Shown: one piece after another, positions 52,529 to 60,782 of the stretch
Position numbering within the stretch: position 1 is the stretch's first letter
Layout: each line of letters starts with the position of its first letter
Assembly: GCA_050011775.1 (NCBI GenBank)
Contig: JBEKIL010000001.1
Location: forward strand, 432,289-496,288
Source: CAVZMI01 sp050011775
GTDB lineage: Bacteria > Bacteroidota > Ignavibacteria > UBA10030 > CAVZMI01
Direction of reading: 5' to 3'
DNA length: 64,000 bases
The notes under the pieces: model-generated
The model's input: only the letters and a program-made list of their open reading frames with translations
What the model was told of the DNA's origin: nothing
Database searches by the model: none
Made by a program: the position numbers and the translations under genes

Positions 52529-53791
52529 TCAAAAAGTAACCTGTGTTGATTTATCTTTTTTACTGAGTATGATTTTTTTTGTTTTTCCATCTGATGTGAT
52601 TAAATAATCACCATAGAAGGCACGAGTTTTAAATTCCCCTTTTTTATCAGTTTTGCCGGAAACTTGAGTCCACCACTTGTTGAAAACAAGGTCGCGGTAT
52701 GCCAGTGCTTGAGCGGTTGGAGTCCAGTCTGTTTTCCACATTGCCGTTTCAGGTACCCAGTGACCCTTTTCCCAGAAACCCCACATCACAATCGCTTCGA
52801 CGCCGGGGTGTGCAAAAAAAATCGGGAAAAATTTCCGGAGCTCTTCGGCTTTGCCTTCATCATTGTCGGCCATGAAAAGACATTCTGTGATTTTGATTGG
52901 TAGATTGAACTTCGCAAGCCGGTCCAGAGTACTCTGAACATGCTCGGGTTTTGTTGCGGCTCTGCCGGTAGAATCGTTCTTATCTGATGTAATAAAATGT
53001 CCCTGACATCCGATCCCTCCGATCGGAACGCCGGTTGCTAAGAGGTTTTCGATTTGCCGTATATAAGAATCGGCATTATACCCCCCCTCTTCAAGAACGC
53101 CGTATTCATTAACGTACAGAACGGCATCCGGATTTCCGGCTTTGGCCATCCATGCCATTTCATTGACGACGCCGTAGCCGAGGCATCGGCGGAAAAAATT
53201 GCCCTGAACCATCTCATTATCCAGATCGAATTCCTCAATCCGTCCCTTAAAATGTTTTGTAACGTCGATGGCACGGCGGTGGACTGCCGCGCGGAGATCG
53301 TCGGTATTCAGCGTCTTAAGCCAGGGCATAATGTACTTGTCTTTCTCCCAGAATATACAATGGCCCCGCATCGGTATATTCAGCTCATGGCATATCTCCC
53401 AAATCCTGTCGGCTAAATAATAATTTACTACTTTCTGCTCAGCTTCACAGTCGTACCATTTCAAGGCGTTCTCGTGCACGGCATAATTGAAATTCTCGCC
53501 TAGAATTTTCAGATACATCTTTCTGTCTTCGGGCGACATTGCATTCGAATCTTTTTCTGCAAGCTGGTCAGGCACGGCGGTGCCGAATAAAAATTCGTGA
53601 CGCAGCTGCTGCACCTTGATATCCGCGCCCGGTTTGGTCTTTATGACGATATCGCCCATGCGTATTTCAGCTATACGGGCATCTATAGCAGATTGCGTCA
53701 GCTTTGCTGAAATATCTTCCTGTGCAAAACATACAGAGAGAATGAGCATATGTGCCCATAGAAATAAATACAATGACTTTGCTTTCATCAT
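52529..53791 (-). CDS. Secreted glycoside hydrolase family 10 (endo-xylanase-like)
   Basis: 420 residues with a signal peptide (YLFLWAHMLILSVCFAQE). GH10 TIM barrel: EFLFGTAVPDQL and NYAVHENALKWYDCE at the start, MRGHCIFWEK, acid/base Glu in EFDLDNEMVQGNFF, nucleophile Glu in LPIKITECLF, and IVMWGFWEKGHW. Shine-Dalgarno aggag supports the start. Its near-paralogue at 56597-57754 lacks the export signal. Expected to cleave xylan-type beta-1,4 chains outside the cytoplasm. Confidence 0.9.
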   Translation of the reverse strand: MMKAKSLYLFLWAHMLILSVCFAQEDISAKLTQSAIDARIAEIRMGDIVIKTKPGADIKVQQLRHEFLFGTAVPDQLAEKDSNAMSPEDRKMYLKILGENFNYAVHENALKWYDCEAEQKVVNYYLADRIWEICHELNIPMRGHCIFWEKDKYIMPWLKTLNTDDLRAAVHRRAIDVTKHFKGRIEEFDLDNEMVQGNFFRRCLGYGVVNEMAWMAKAGNPDAVLYVNEYGVLEEGGYNADSYIRQIENLLATGVPIGGIGCQGHFITSDKNDSTGRAATKPEHVQSTLDRLAKFNLPIKITECLFMADNDEGKAEELRKFFPIFFAHPGVEAIVMWGFWEKGHWVPETAMWKTDWTPTAQALAYRDLVFNKWWTQVSGKTDKKGEFKTRAFYGDYLITSDGKTKKIILSKKDKSTQVTF

Positions 53792-53888
53792 TCAGACTCC
53801 TGTTGATTGATTTGCTCTTCTTAAGGGAAAATACGACCGGTAATTGCTTCATCAAATGGTAAAAAGGTTTATCGTGAGAAGCAAGGTA

Positions 53889-53913
53889 GTTTGAGCAAAT
53901 TATTTAGTATATT
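53889..53913 (+). promoter_or_regulatory. 25-bp motif shared by two divergent regions of the xylan locus (copy 1)
   Basis: Begins gtttgagcaaattatttagt and is identical at 24 of 25 positions to copy 2 at 57834-57858. It lies between the first GH10 gene (minus) and the dehydrogenase gene (plus), about 75 bases before the latter. Candidate regulator-binding site or core promoter. Confidence 0.6.
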
Positions 53914-53988
53914 GTTACAGAGTGCAGTTCAAAACAGAATGAACTACACGAAAAAAAAACAAGCTTAAAAAATTTTTTGAGTCGTGCA

Positions 53989-55026
53989 ATGAAAGCAGCA
54001 TTACTTACAGGAATAAGGCAATTTGAAATCGGGCAGGTCCCGGATCCCGAAATAATTAATGATACCGATGTGCTCATCAGGATAAAAACAGTGGGTGTCT
54101 GCGGTTCGGATATTCACTATTATACTTCGGGAAGAATCGGTTCCCAAATTGTTCAATTTCCATTTATCATCGGGCATGAAACGGCAGGCACCGTGGAGAA
54201 AATTGGGAAGAAAGTAACAAGGGTAAAACCCGGTCAGAGAGTTGCAATCGATCCGGCTGTGTCTTGCGGCCGCTGCGATCAATGCAAAGCCGGCAGGGAA
54301 AATACCTGCCGCGAGATTCATTTTCTGGGAACCCCGAAACAACTCGAAGGCTGTCTGCGTGAATTTATAGTGCTTCACGAAAAATGTTGTTTTCCGATAA
54401 AAGATAGTATGACGTTTGAACAGGCAGCTCTATCCGAGCCGCTGTCAATAGCCGTCTATTCCGTTGAAAAATCACTTCTCCCTGATAAAGCCAGTGCTGC
54501 CATTCTTGGAGTCGGTCCTATTGGAATGTCATTATTCCATGTACTTCGGACGAAAAATGCCGGTACTGTTTATGTTACGGATAAAATAGAGGAGCGTCTT
54601 GCGTTTTCGAAAAAATTACATCCCAGGTGGTCTGGAAACCCGAATCGCATCGATATTATAAAGGAAATATCGAAGATCGAGCCGCTATTACTGGACGTCG
54701 TCTATGAATGCAGCGGTGATGAAGAAGCGATCGGCCAGGCTGTACAATTATTGAAACCGGGGGGCGCCCTTGTGCTTGTCGGAATTCCCGAGACAGACGA
54801 AATCTCCTTTTCCATACATGAATTACGGCGGAAGGAAATCACCATTATAAACATACGCAGGCAGGTTCACTGTACGCAAAAAGCAATCGATCTGCTTGCT
54901 CTGCATCAAATAAACATGGATTCGATGGTGACACATCGCTTTCCGTTGGAAGAAACCAAACATGCCTTCGATCTGGTGGAAAATTATAGAGACGGCGTAA
55001 TGAAGGCCATAATTTCTATAGATTAA
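53989..55026 (+). CDS. Zinc-dependent medium-chain alcohol/polyol dehydrogenase
   Basis: 345 residues from ATG 53989 (the frame opens at a TTG four codons earlier). MDR superfamily, closest by motif to sorbitol/xylitol dehydrogenases: VGVCGSDIHYYTSG (catalytic zinc Cys), IIGHETAGTVEKIG, CGRCDQCKAGRENTC (structural zinc), Rossmann AAILGVGPIGM. Its place between GH10 genes and before an FGGY kinase suggests oxidation of a pentitol (for example xylitol to xylulose), though the substrate cannot be read from sequence. Confidence 0.88.
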   Translation: MKAALLTGIRQFEIGQVPDPEIINDTDVLIRIKTVGVCGSDIHYYTSGRIGSQIVQFPFIIGHETAGTVEKIGKKVTRVKPGQRVAIDPAVSCGRCDQCKAGRENTCREIHFLGTPKQLEGCLREFIVLHEKCCFPIKDSMTFEQAALSEPLSIAVYSVEKSLLPDKASAAILGVGPIGMSLFHVLRTKNAGTVYVTDKIEERLAFSKKLHPRWSGNPNRIDIIKEISKIEPLLLDVVYECSGDEEAIGQAVQLLKPGGALVLVGIPETDEISFSIHELRRKEITIINIRRQVHCTQKAIDLLALHQINMDSMVTHRFPLEETKHAFDLVENYRDGVMKAIISID

Positions 55027-55045
55027 TGAAGTGCTATCAACAAGA

Positions 55046-56578
55046 ATGAAATCCAGTCAAAGAAAAAAGGAGGAGAGTTTCGTCGTCGGCCTGGATTGCA
55101 GTACCACAGGTACAAAGGCGATTGCTTTCGACAAAAAAGGAAAAATTGCAGCATACGCCCACGAAGCAATTCCTCTATTTTCACCACGGCCCAATTATTA
55201 TGAACAGGACCCGAATGACTGGTGGATTTCGACTCAAAGAGCGTTAAGAAAAGTAACCCGCCAAATCGGCCCAGAAAGAATTTCAGCCCTTGCCGTTTCC
55301 AATCAAAGAGAAACGTTTGTTCCATTAAACAGGGAAGGAAATTGCCTCAGGCCTGCCATCGTCTGGCTGGATGAGAGGTGCAAGGATGAGGTGGAATCGT
55401 TTTCAAAAAAAATCGGAAAAAGTAAAATTCACCGGATAACAGGTAAACCCGCAGACTATGCACCCGTTGTCTATCGTTTGGCATGGATGAAAAAGCATGA
55501 GCCGGGTCTATTTAAAAAAATCCGAATGATATGCGATGTGCATACCTATATTGTCTGGAAACTGACGCAATCATTCAAGACGAGCTGGGCAAGTGCGGAT
55601 CCGCTTGGACTATTCGACCTGAGAAATAAAATATGGTCTCCCTTAATTTTAAATGCTCTGGAATTAAAAGAAGACCAATTACCCGGAGCATATCGTCCAG
55701 GCACGATCTTGGGGAGACTTTCCAAAGATGCATCTGAGTCGACCGGTCTGAGCACGAATACATTAATCGTAGCCGGCGGCGGGGATGGACAGGCAGCCGG
55801 ATTAGGTGCAAATGCACTTACTTCAGAGCGTGCCTATCTTAATCTGGGTACGGCTGTGGTGGCGGGTATTTATGGAACCCAATACAGAACAAGTAAAGCC
55901 TTTCGTACGATGTGCAGTTGTTCTGAAAGGGGGTATTATTACGAATGCAGCTTAAGAGCCGGTACCTTCGCGATAGACTGGTTCATAAAAAAGACACTGA
56001 ACATCGATCCGTTAAAACATCCCGATATTTATAAACAGCTTGAACAAGAAGCAAAGCATGTTTCTGCCGGAAGCGATGGACTATTTCACCTGCCATACCT
56101 GTGCGGCGTTATGAATCCATATTGGGATATAAACGCCAGGGGAGCATTTATCGGTCTGTTATCCTTTCATAATCGCGGACATATGTACCGGTCTATTCTG
56201 GAAGGTATTGCGTACGAACAGTTATTTGCATTAAATGCGGTTGAAAAAAGCATTGGTAACAGAGTGTATGATTTTATCGCGATGGGTGGAGGTGCGGCAA
56301 GTGAATTATGGTGCCATATTTTGGCCGATATAACCGGGAAAAATATTTGTCTTCCCGAAAAAACAGAAGCATCGGGTCTGGGTGCGGCGATTGCAGCCGC
56401 AGTGGGCGCGGGCTGGTACCGAACGTTCAAGGAAGCCGCAGATGAAATGACCGGGATTAAAAAAATTATCAAACCGGACAGGCAAAACTATAAAATATAC
56501 CGGAAATATTTTTCGGTATACAAAAAAATATATCCGACTTTAAAAAGAACGATAAGTCATTTTTATAGTGAAAAATAA
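55046..56578 (+). CDS. FGGY-family carbohydrate kinase (xylulokinase-like)
   Basis: About 510 residues; ATG at 55046 preferred over a GTG at 55031. FGGY signatures are VGLDCSTTGTKAIAFDKKGK at the N-terminus, SNQRETFVPLN, AIVWLDERC, the GGGDGQAAGLG loop and the C-terminal IAMGGGAASELWCHILADITGK. Phosphorylates a ketose such as xylulose, giving xylulose 5-phosphate for the pentose phosphate pathway. It starts 19 bases after the dehydrogenase stop, in one operon with it. Confidence 0.88.
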   Translation: MKSSQRKKEESFVVGLDCSTTGTKAIAFDKKGKIAAYAHEAIPLFSPRPNYYEQDPNDWWISTQRALRKVTRQIGPERISALAVSNQRETFVPLNREGNCLRPAIVWLDERCKDEVESFSKKIGKSKIHRITGKPADYAPVVYRLAWMKKHEPGLFKKIRMICDVHTYIVWKLTQSFKTSWASADPLGLFDLRNKIWSPLILNALELKEDQLPGAYRPGTILGRLSKDASESTGLSTNTLIVAGGGDGQAAGLGANALTSERAYLNLGTAVVAGIYGTQYRTSKAFRTMCSCSERGYYYECSLRAGTFAIDWFIKKTLNIDPLKHPDIYKQLEQEAKHVSAGSDGLFHLPYLCGVMNPYWDINARGAFIGLLSFHNRGHMYRSILEGIAYEQLFALNAVEKSIGNRVYDFIAMGGGAASELWCHILADITGKNICLPEKTEASGLGAAIAAAVGAGWYRTFKEAADEMTGIKKIIKPDRQNYKIYRKYFSVYKKIYPTLKRTISHFYSEK

Positions 56579-56596
56579 TTTGGGTTGTTTACACTA

Positions 56597-57754
56597 TTAT
56601 AAAATCACCTTTATAGATTTATCTTTCTTATTGAGAGTAACTTTTTTTGTCTTCCCGTCTGATGCGATTGAGTAATCGCCGTAAAACGCATGGGTTTTAA
56701 ATGTTCCGTTTTTTTCAGCCTTACCGGATACTCGAGTCCACCACTTATTAAAAACAAGGTCGTGATATGCCAGACCCTGTGGAGTAAGTGTCCAGTCTTT
56801 TTTCCACAAGGCTGTCTGTGGCTGCCAGTGAGCACCTTCCCAAAAACCCCACATTAAAATGGCTTCAACTCTGGGGTGCGCAAAGTAAATCGGAAATATC
56901 TTACGCAGTTCTTCAGCCTGGAACTCCGCATCGTCGGCGTCAAAAAGGCATTCGGTGATTTTAATCGGCAGATTGAATTTGGAAAGCTGATCGAGGGTCT
57001 TCTGAACATGTTCAGCCGACATGATGGTTTTGATGGAAGTGGCCTGATGGCCCTGACATCCGATGCCTCCGATTGGTACACCGCTGGCGAGAAGGTTTTT
57101 AATTTGATATATATAGGTTTCGGCATTAAAACCACCGTCGACGAGAATGCCGTAGTCATTTACAAACAGAACAGCGTCGGGATTTCCGACTTTGGCCATC
57201 CAGGCCATTTCATTTACAATACCGTATCCAAGACGGCGCCGGAAAAAGTTGCCGTTAATCATTTCATTATTCAGATCGAACTCGTTTATGCGCCCCTTAA
57301 AATGTTTTGTAACGTCGATCGCCCGGCGCACTACTGCCGCTCTAAGCTCGTCGTTATTCAACTTGTTCAACCAGGGCATGATGTGTTCGTCTTTCTCCCA
57401 GAATATGCAGTGGCCCCGCATCGGTATGTTAAGCTCGCTGCAAAGCTCCCATATCCTGTCCGCTAAATAATAATCGACGACATTTTGCTGTATTTCACAA
57501 TCGTACCATTTTAAGGCGTTTTCGTGCACGGCGTAGTTGAAATTCTCGCCAAGAATTTTTAAAAACATCTTTCTGTTTTCTGGCGACATGGCGTTCTTGT
57601 CTTTTTCCGCAAGCTCGTCCGTAATTGCTGTGCCGAATAAAAATTCGTGACGCGTTTGCTGAACCCTAACGTCGGCGCCCGGCTTCGTCTCTACGATGAT
57701 GTCGCCCATTCGGATTTCTGCTATGCGGGCTTCAATATTTGAATTTGCTTCCAT
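56597..57754 (-). CDS. GH10 family protein without signal peptide
   Basis: 385 residues, highly similar throughout to the GH10 protein at 52529-53791 (same EFLFGTA, NYAVHENALKWYDCE, MRGHCIFWEKDEHIM, INEFDLNNEMINGNFF and LPIKITECLF segments; both catalytic glutamates present). The N-terminus is short and hydrophilic (MEANSNIEARIAEIR). An in-frame TAG sits two codons before the ATG, so no signal peptide was missed upstream. The protein is predicted cytoplasmic, perhaps acting on imported xylo-oligosaccharides. Confidence 0.87.
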   Translation of the reverse strand: MEANSNIEARIAEIRMGDIIVETKPGADVRVQQTRHEFLFGTAITDELAEKDKNAMSPENRKMFLKILGENFNYAVHENALKWYDCEIQQNVVDYYLADRIWELCSELNIPMRGHCIFWEKDEHIMPWLNKLNNDELRAAVVRRAIDVTKHFKGRINEFDLNNEMINGNFFRRRLGYGIVNEMAWMAKVGNPDAVLFVNDYGILVDGGFNAETYIYQIKNLLASGVPIGGIGCQGHQATSIKTIMSAEHVQKTLDQLSKFNLPIKITECLFDADDAEFQAEELRKIFPIYFAHPRVEAILMWGFWEGAHWQPQTALWKKDWTLTPQGLAYHDLVFNKWWTRVSGKAEKNGTFKTHAFYGDYSIASDGKTKKVTLNKKDKSIKVIL

Positions 57755-57833
57755 AGTCTAAGCCCTATATTTTTGTTGGCTTGTTGTTTCTGTTTGCCTT
57801 AATATGTCACAAAAATTTTTCCGATTCAACAGT

Positions 57834-57858
57834 GTTTGAGCAAATTATTTAGCATATT
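57834..57858 (+). promoter_or_regulatory. 25-bp motif shared by two divergent regions of the xylan locus (copy 2)
   Basis: gtttgagcaaattatttagc... matches copy 1 at 53889-53913 with one substitution. It lies between the second GH10 gene (minus) and the DUF8021-like gene (plus), 45 bases before the latter's ATG. Confidence 0.6.
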
Positions 57859-57902
57859 TGATAAACCGTTCGGGAATAACAACATTTAAGGGAAATATCT
57901 CC

Positions 57903-59084
57903 ATGAAAATAAAATACATACTTCTCCCTATACTGACAGCATTGTTTTCAAATGTCGTTATCTGTCAGATCGATCAATATGTGACAATGACTGAGAATTG
58001 TGATCGTTTGTGCCTGGAAAGATTTGTGGATAAATACCTTGAAGCCGTAATAGCGCACGATCCGGCGCGTGTGCCGCTGTCGGAGAAAATTAAATTCACG
58101 GAGAATGGACAGAGGCTGGAGGTAGGGGACGGACTCTGGAATACTGCAAGCGCCCGAGGATCTTACAAGCTTTATATTGCAGATCCGCAAGCCGGACAGG
58201 TCGGCCTACGCTCGCTTCCAGCGAGCTTCGGCGGACAGGTCGGCCTACGCTCGCTTCCAGCGAGCTTCGGCGGACAGGTCGGCCTACACTCGCTTCCAGC
58301 GAGCTTCGGCGGACAGGTCGGCCTACGCTCGCTTCCAGCGAGCTTCGGCGGACAGGTCGGCCTACACTCGCTTCCAGCGAGCTTCGGCGGACAGGTTGGT
58401 TTCATCGGTACAATCCGGGAGAACAACGTACCGGCTATTCTGGCTCTTCGCCTTAAGATAGAAAATAATGTCATCACCGAGATAGAGACAATCGTAGCTC
58501 GCGACACGGCAGGCGCGTTAAGAATAGAGAAGCTGGTAAAGCCGCATCCTGTTTTTCTGGAAACGGTTCCTGTCGCTGAGCGCGCCTCGCGTGAAGAGCT
58601 GATTAAGACCGCGAACATGTATTTTACAGGATTGGAAAAAAACGACGGCAAGGGTGTTTATCCTTTTACTGAAAATTGCAACAGGATTGAAAACGGCAAC
58701 CAGACAACTAATAATCCTTCGTTAAATCCCGGACCGTTCGATGTCGGTGCGCTGGGATGCAAAGAACAATTTGAATCGGGCTTCTTCAGGTTCGTGACGC
58801 GGATTCGCGACCGCCGCTTCATGGTCGTGGACGAGGAGCGGGGACTCGTGTTTGCCTTTGTCTTTTTCGATCATGCAGGAAATGTACACAACGTGCAGTT
58901 AACGAATGGAACGACCATTCCCATCGGAGTCATCCGTCCATGGACCTGGGAAATTGCCGAGTTGTTTAAAATTGAGAAAGGTCTGATACGCCAGATCGAA
59001 GCGATTGTATGGGAATCGCCTTACGGCATGAATTCCGGATGGAGCAGTTGGGAAGAAGGATTATCGGGACGGGTGAGGCGATAG
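57903..59084 (+). CDS. Exported DUF8021-like protein disrupted by in-frame palindromic repeats
   Basis: About 393 residues from ATG 57903 (aaggga upstream; a signal peptide MKIKYILLPILTALFSNVV follows, ending CQ). The sequence CDRLCLERFVDKYLEAVIAHDP, GDGLWNTA and RGSYKLYIADP recall DUF8021/SnoaL-like proteins seen in other bacteria. There YIADP is followed by EAGQVGF-like text; here it reads QAGQVG, then five copies of GQVGLRSLPASFG (R or H at the sixth residue), then GQVGFIGTIRENNVPA. The 65 extra residues are thus a perfectly in-frame insertion. Function unknown; divergent from GH10 copy 2 and sharing its regulatory motif. Confidence 0.75.
   Translation: MKIKYILLPILTALFSNVVICQIDQYVTMTENCDRLCLERFVDKYLEAVIAHDPARVPLSEKIKFTENGQRLEVGDGLWNTASARGSYKLYIADPQAGQVGLRSLPASFGGQVGLRSLPASFGGQVGLHSLPASFGGQVGLRSLPASFGGQVGLHSLPASFGGQVGFIGTIRENNVPAILALRLKIENNVITEIETIVARDTAGALRIEKLVKPHPVFLETVPVAERASREELIKTANMYFTGLEKNDGKGVYPFTENCNRIENGNQTTNNPSLNPGPFDVGALGCKEQFESGFFRFVTRIRDRRFMVVDEERGLVFAFVFFDHAGNVHNVQLTNGTTIPIGVIRPWTWEIAELFKIEKGLIRQIEAIVWESPYGMNSGWSSWEEGLSGRVRR
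58194..58388 (+). repeat. Five tandem 39-bp palindromic units inserted in frame
   Basis: Units begin at 58194, 58233, 58272, 58311 and 58350; each is 39 bp with g/a variation at one codon (cgc or cac). Inside each, gctcgc-ttcca-gcgagc forms a perfect 6-bp hairpin, with outer gcc/ggc pairs. The 17-mer gcctacgctcgcttcca occurs inverted in the spacer at 60467-60483. The unit stays open on other frames and on the reverse strand, as in Rickettsia palindromic elements. Confidence 0.9.
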
Positions 59085-59093
59085 CGTTTTATT

Positions 59094-60374
59094 CTATTTG
59101 AGTACCACAAGTTTTTTCGTTTCGCTGTAAGTTCCTGCCTGAAGCCTGTAGAAATAAACTCCGCTCGGTAGATTACTTGCGTTGAAAGTTACGGAATGAG
59201 TTCCTGCATTCTGACGCTCACTGGCCAGCGTTTTTATATCTCTCCCGAGTACATCGTAAACCTTCAACGACACAAAAACATTTGCCGGTAATTGATAGTT
59301 AATTACCGTTGTCGGATTAAATGGATTGGGATAGTTCTGTTCGAGTACAAATCCCCCCGGAAGATGACTCTCTTGATCCCGAATGCCGGTCACTCCGCCG
59401 TTTGATGTATGAAGGATCACTCCATATTCGCCTACAGCGAAGCCCCGCTGCTCATCAAAGAGATAGATAGCGTACAGGTTTCGTGCCGTCGGCACTGAAG
59501 CGGTGCTCCATGTATCTTCTCCATTTGTAGATTTTAAAATCACGCCGTCGGTGCCGCAGACGTAAATTACATCGGCTGAAGGAGCCGAGACGCCGAGTAA
59601 GGTACAATCGAATGGAATATCTATCGAAACTGCGCTCCACGCAGTGTCGGACATCGACTTTCGTAAGATCGTTGGTGCGGAGCGTAAGTCGCCCTGAACT
59701 CCGACAATGAACCCTGCTCCGCCGCCATTACAATACTCTCCGCTGAATGCTGCCGACCCGAGTCCATGAAAGAAAAGGTCTGTTTCTTCCCATGGAGTTG
59801 GGGGAAAATCAATTTTAGAGTAAAGCGTATGGGGCGTGAGGGCATAGATGGGCAACCCCAATGTGTACTCGCCGCGCCAGGCGAAGAGAGAGCGAATGGG
59901 CTCGGTGCCGATTTTTTCAGAGGACCAGGTCGTTCCGCTGTCGAGTGAATTATATATCCAGCCGGAGTCGGCACCGACGTAGATATTACCGGGACCGGCA
60001 TGAAGTGCGGAGAGACAGTTTTGTGACGTCGGAATGGTGTGCCACATCCAGTTTTTACCGCCGTTCGTGGTCGTTACGACGCCGCCGTGATCTCCCACGA
60101 CGATTCCGTTTGATGTGTCAAAAAAGGAGACGCCGTTCCATGGCTCGGCGAACGAGAGCGTTTCAGCTACATTGATCCACGTCGTGCCGGCATCAGACGT
60201 TCTGAGAATCGAGCGGTCTTGTCCGACAGCGATCGCCGTTGCCGTATCGAGCATAACCACATCGGTAAGTATAGTGTTGGTGCCGCTGTTTTGTAAAACC
60301 CATTGAGCATACAATGCATTTATACTTGTCAATGCCGAAATCATCAAAACCAAAATACGGAATATGCTTTTCAT
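59094..60374 (-). CDS. Secreted YCF48-like beta-propeller protein with T9SS-type sorting domain
   Basis: 426 residues. Signal peptide MISALTSINALYAQ. Repeats of the YCF48/BNR type (SILRTSDAGTTW, VVTTTNGGKNW, WIYNSLDSGTTW, VILKSTNGEDTW, VILHTSNGG) predict a beta-propeller. The C-terminal about 85 residues start GFVLEQNYPNPFNPTTVINY and continue VSLKVYDVLGRDIKTLAS and LPSGVYFYRLQAGTYSETKK, the Por/T9SS-type sorting tail found in Bacteroidota and related phyla. It is probably displayed at or released from the cell surface. Its stop faces the DUF8021-like gene, 9 bases away. Confidence 0.9.
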   Translation of the reverse strand: MKSIFRILVLMISALTSINALYAQWVLQNSGTNTILTDVVMLDTATAIAVGQDRSILRTSDAGTTWINVAETLSFAEPWNGVSFFDTSNGIVVGDHGGVVTTTNGGKNWMWHTIPTSQNCLSALHAGPGNIYVGADSGWIYNSLDSGTTWSSEKIGTEPIRSLFAWRGEYTLGLPIYALTPHTLYSKIDFPPTPWEETDLFFHGLGSAAFSGEYCNGGGAGFIVGVQGDLRSAPTILRKSMSDTAWSAVSIDIPFDCTLLGVSAPSADVIYVCGTDGVILKSTNGEDTWSTASVPTARNLYAIYLFDEQRGFAVGEYGVILHTSNGGVTGIRDQESHLPGGFVLEQNYPNPFNPTTVINYQLPANVFVSLKVYDVLGRDIKTLASERQNAGTHSVTFNASNLPSGVYFYRLQAGTYSETKKLVVLK

Positions 60375-60782
60375 ATATTTTCCTGCTTGCTTAAAGCTGT
60401 GAAGGGCAAATGCAACTGCTATTTATAAAATCAAGAGCCAACCCGTACGCCGAAACGAAGTGTAGGTGGAAGCGAGCGTAGGCAGGCCCGCTCCATTTTT
60501 CTATTAAACATTGAGCGGCCTTCGACTACGCTCAGGCCGACGTATTCACTTTTATTATTTTTAAAAAAATTTGGAAAACCGACGTCACACCGAGCGCAGT
60601 CGAGGTGTGCTAAAAAGTTCATCGGCAAACCGAGTCCCGCCGCTCTCGTTTTCCGTGCTTCGATCTTTTTCGTCCCACGATTTTTGTGGGAACAGTGGGG
60701 CAGTGGGATTGCGGGGACCTTTTATAAGATGTTGTGCGCCGTTTGCCATCAGAGTGATCCAGATTCGCTTTTCTTACCATGT
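60375..60782. repeat. 408-bp repeat-rich spacer without genes
   Basis: Fragments of several palindromic repeats follow each other. A degenerate copy of the 39-bp unit, opposite orientation, at 60449-60490 (exact tggaagcgagcgtaggc at 60467-60483). gagcgg...cgctc and cggcc...ggccg alternative pairs near 60512-60540. cacacc/ggtgtg (60586-60591 with 60604-60609). tcccac-gattttt-gtggga (60673-60691), matching hairpin 1 of the element at 5634. No open frame here looks real. Confidence 0.75.

Noticed and set aside
58194..58388. Possible CRISPR array
   Set aside because: Units are directly contiguous with no spacers, are translated in frame, and no cas genes are near.
58172..58651. Long minus-strand open frame made of PTCPPKLAGSERR-type repeats opposite the DUF8021-like gene
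   Set aside because: It exists only because the 39-bp unit is open on the reverse strand too; the plus-strand frame has the signal peptide, ribosome-binding site and family motifs.
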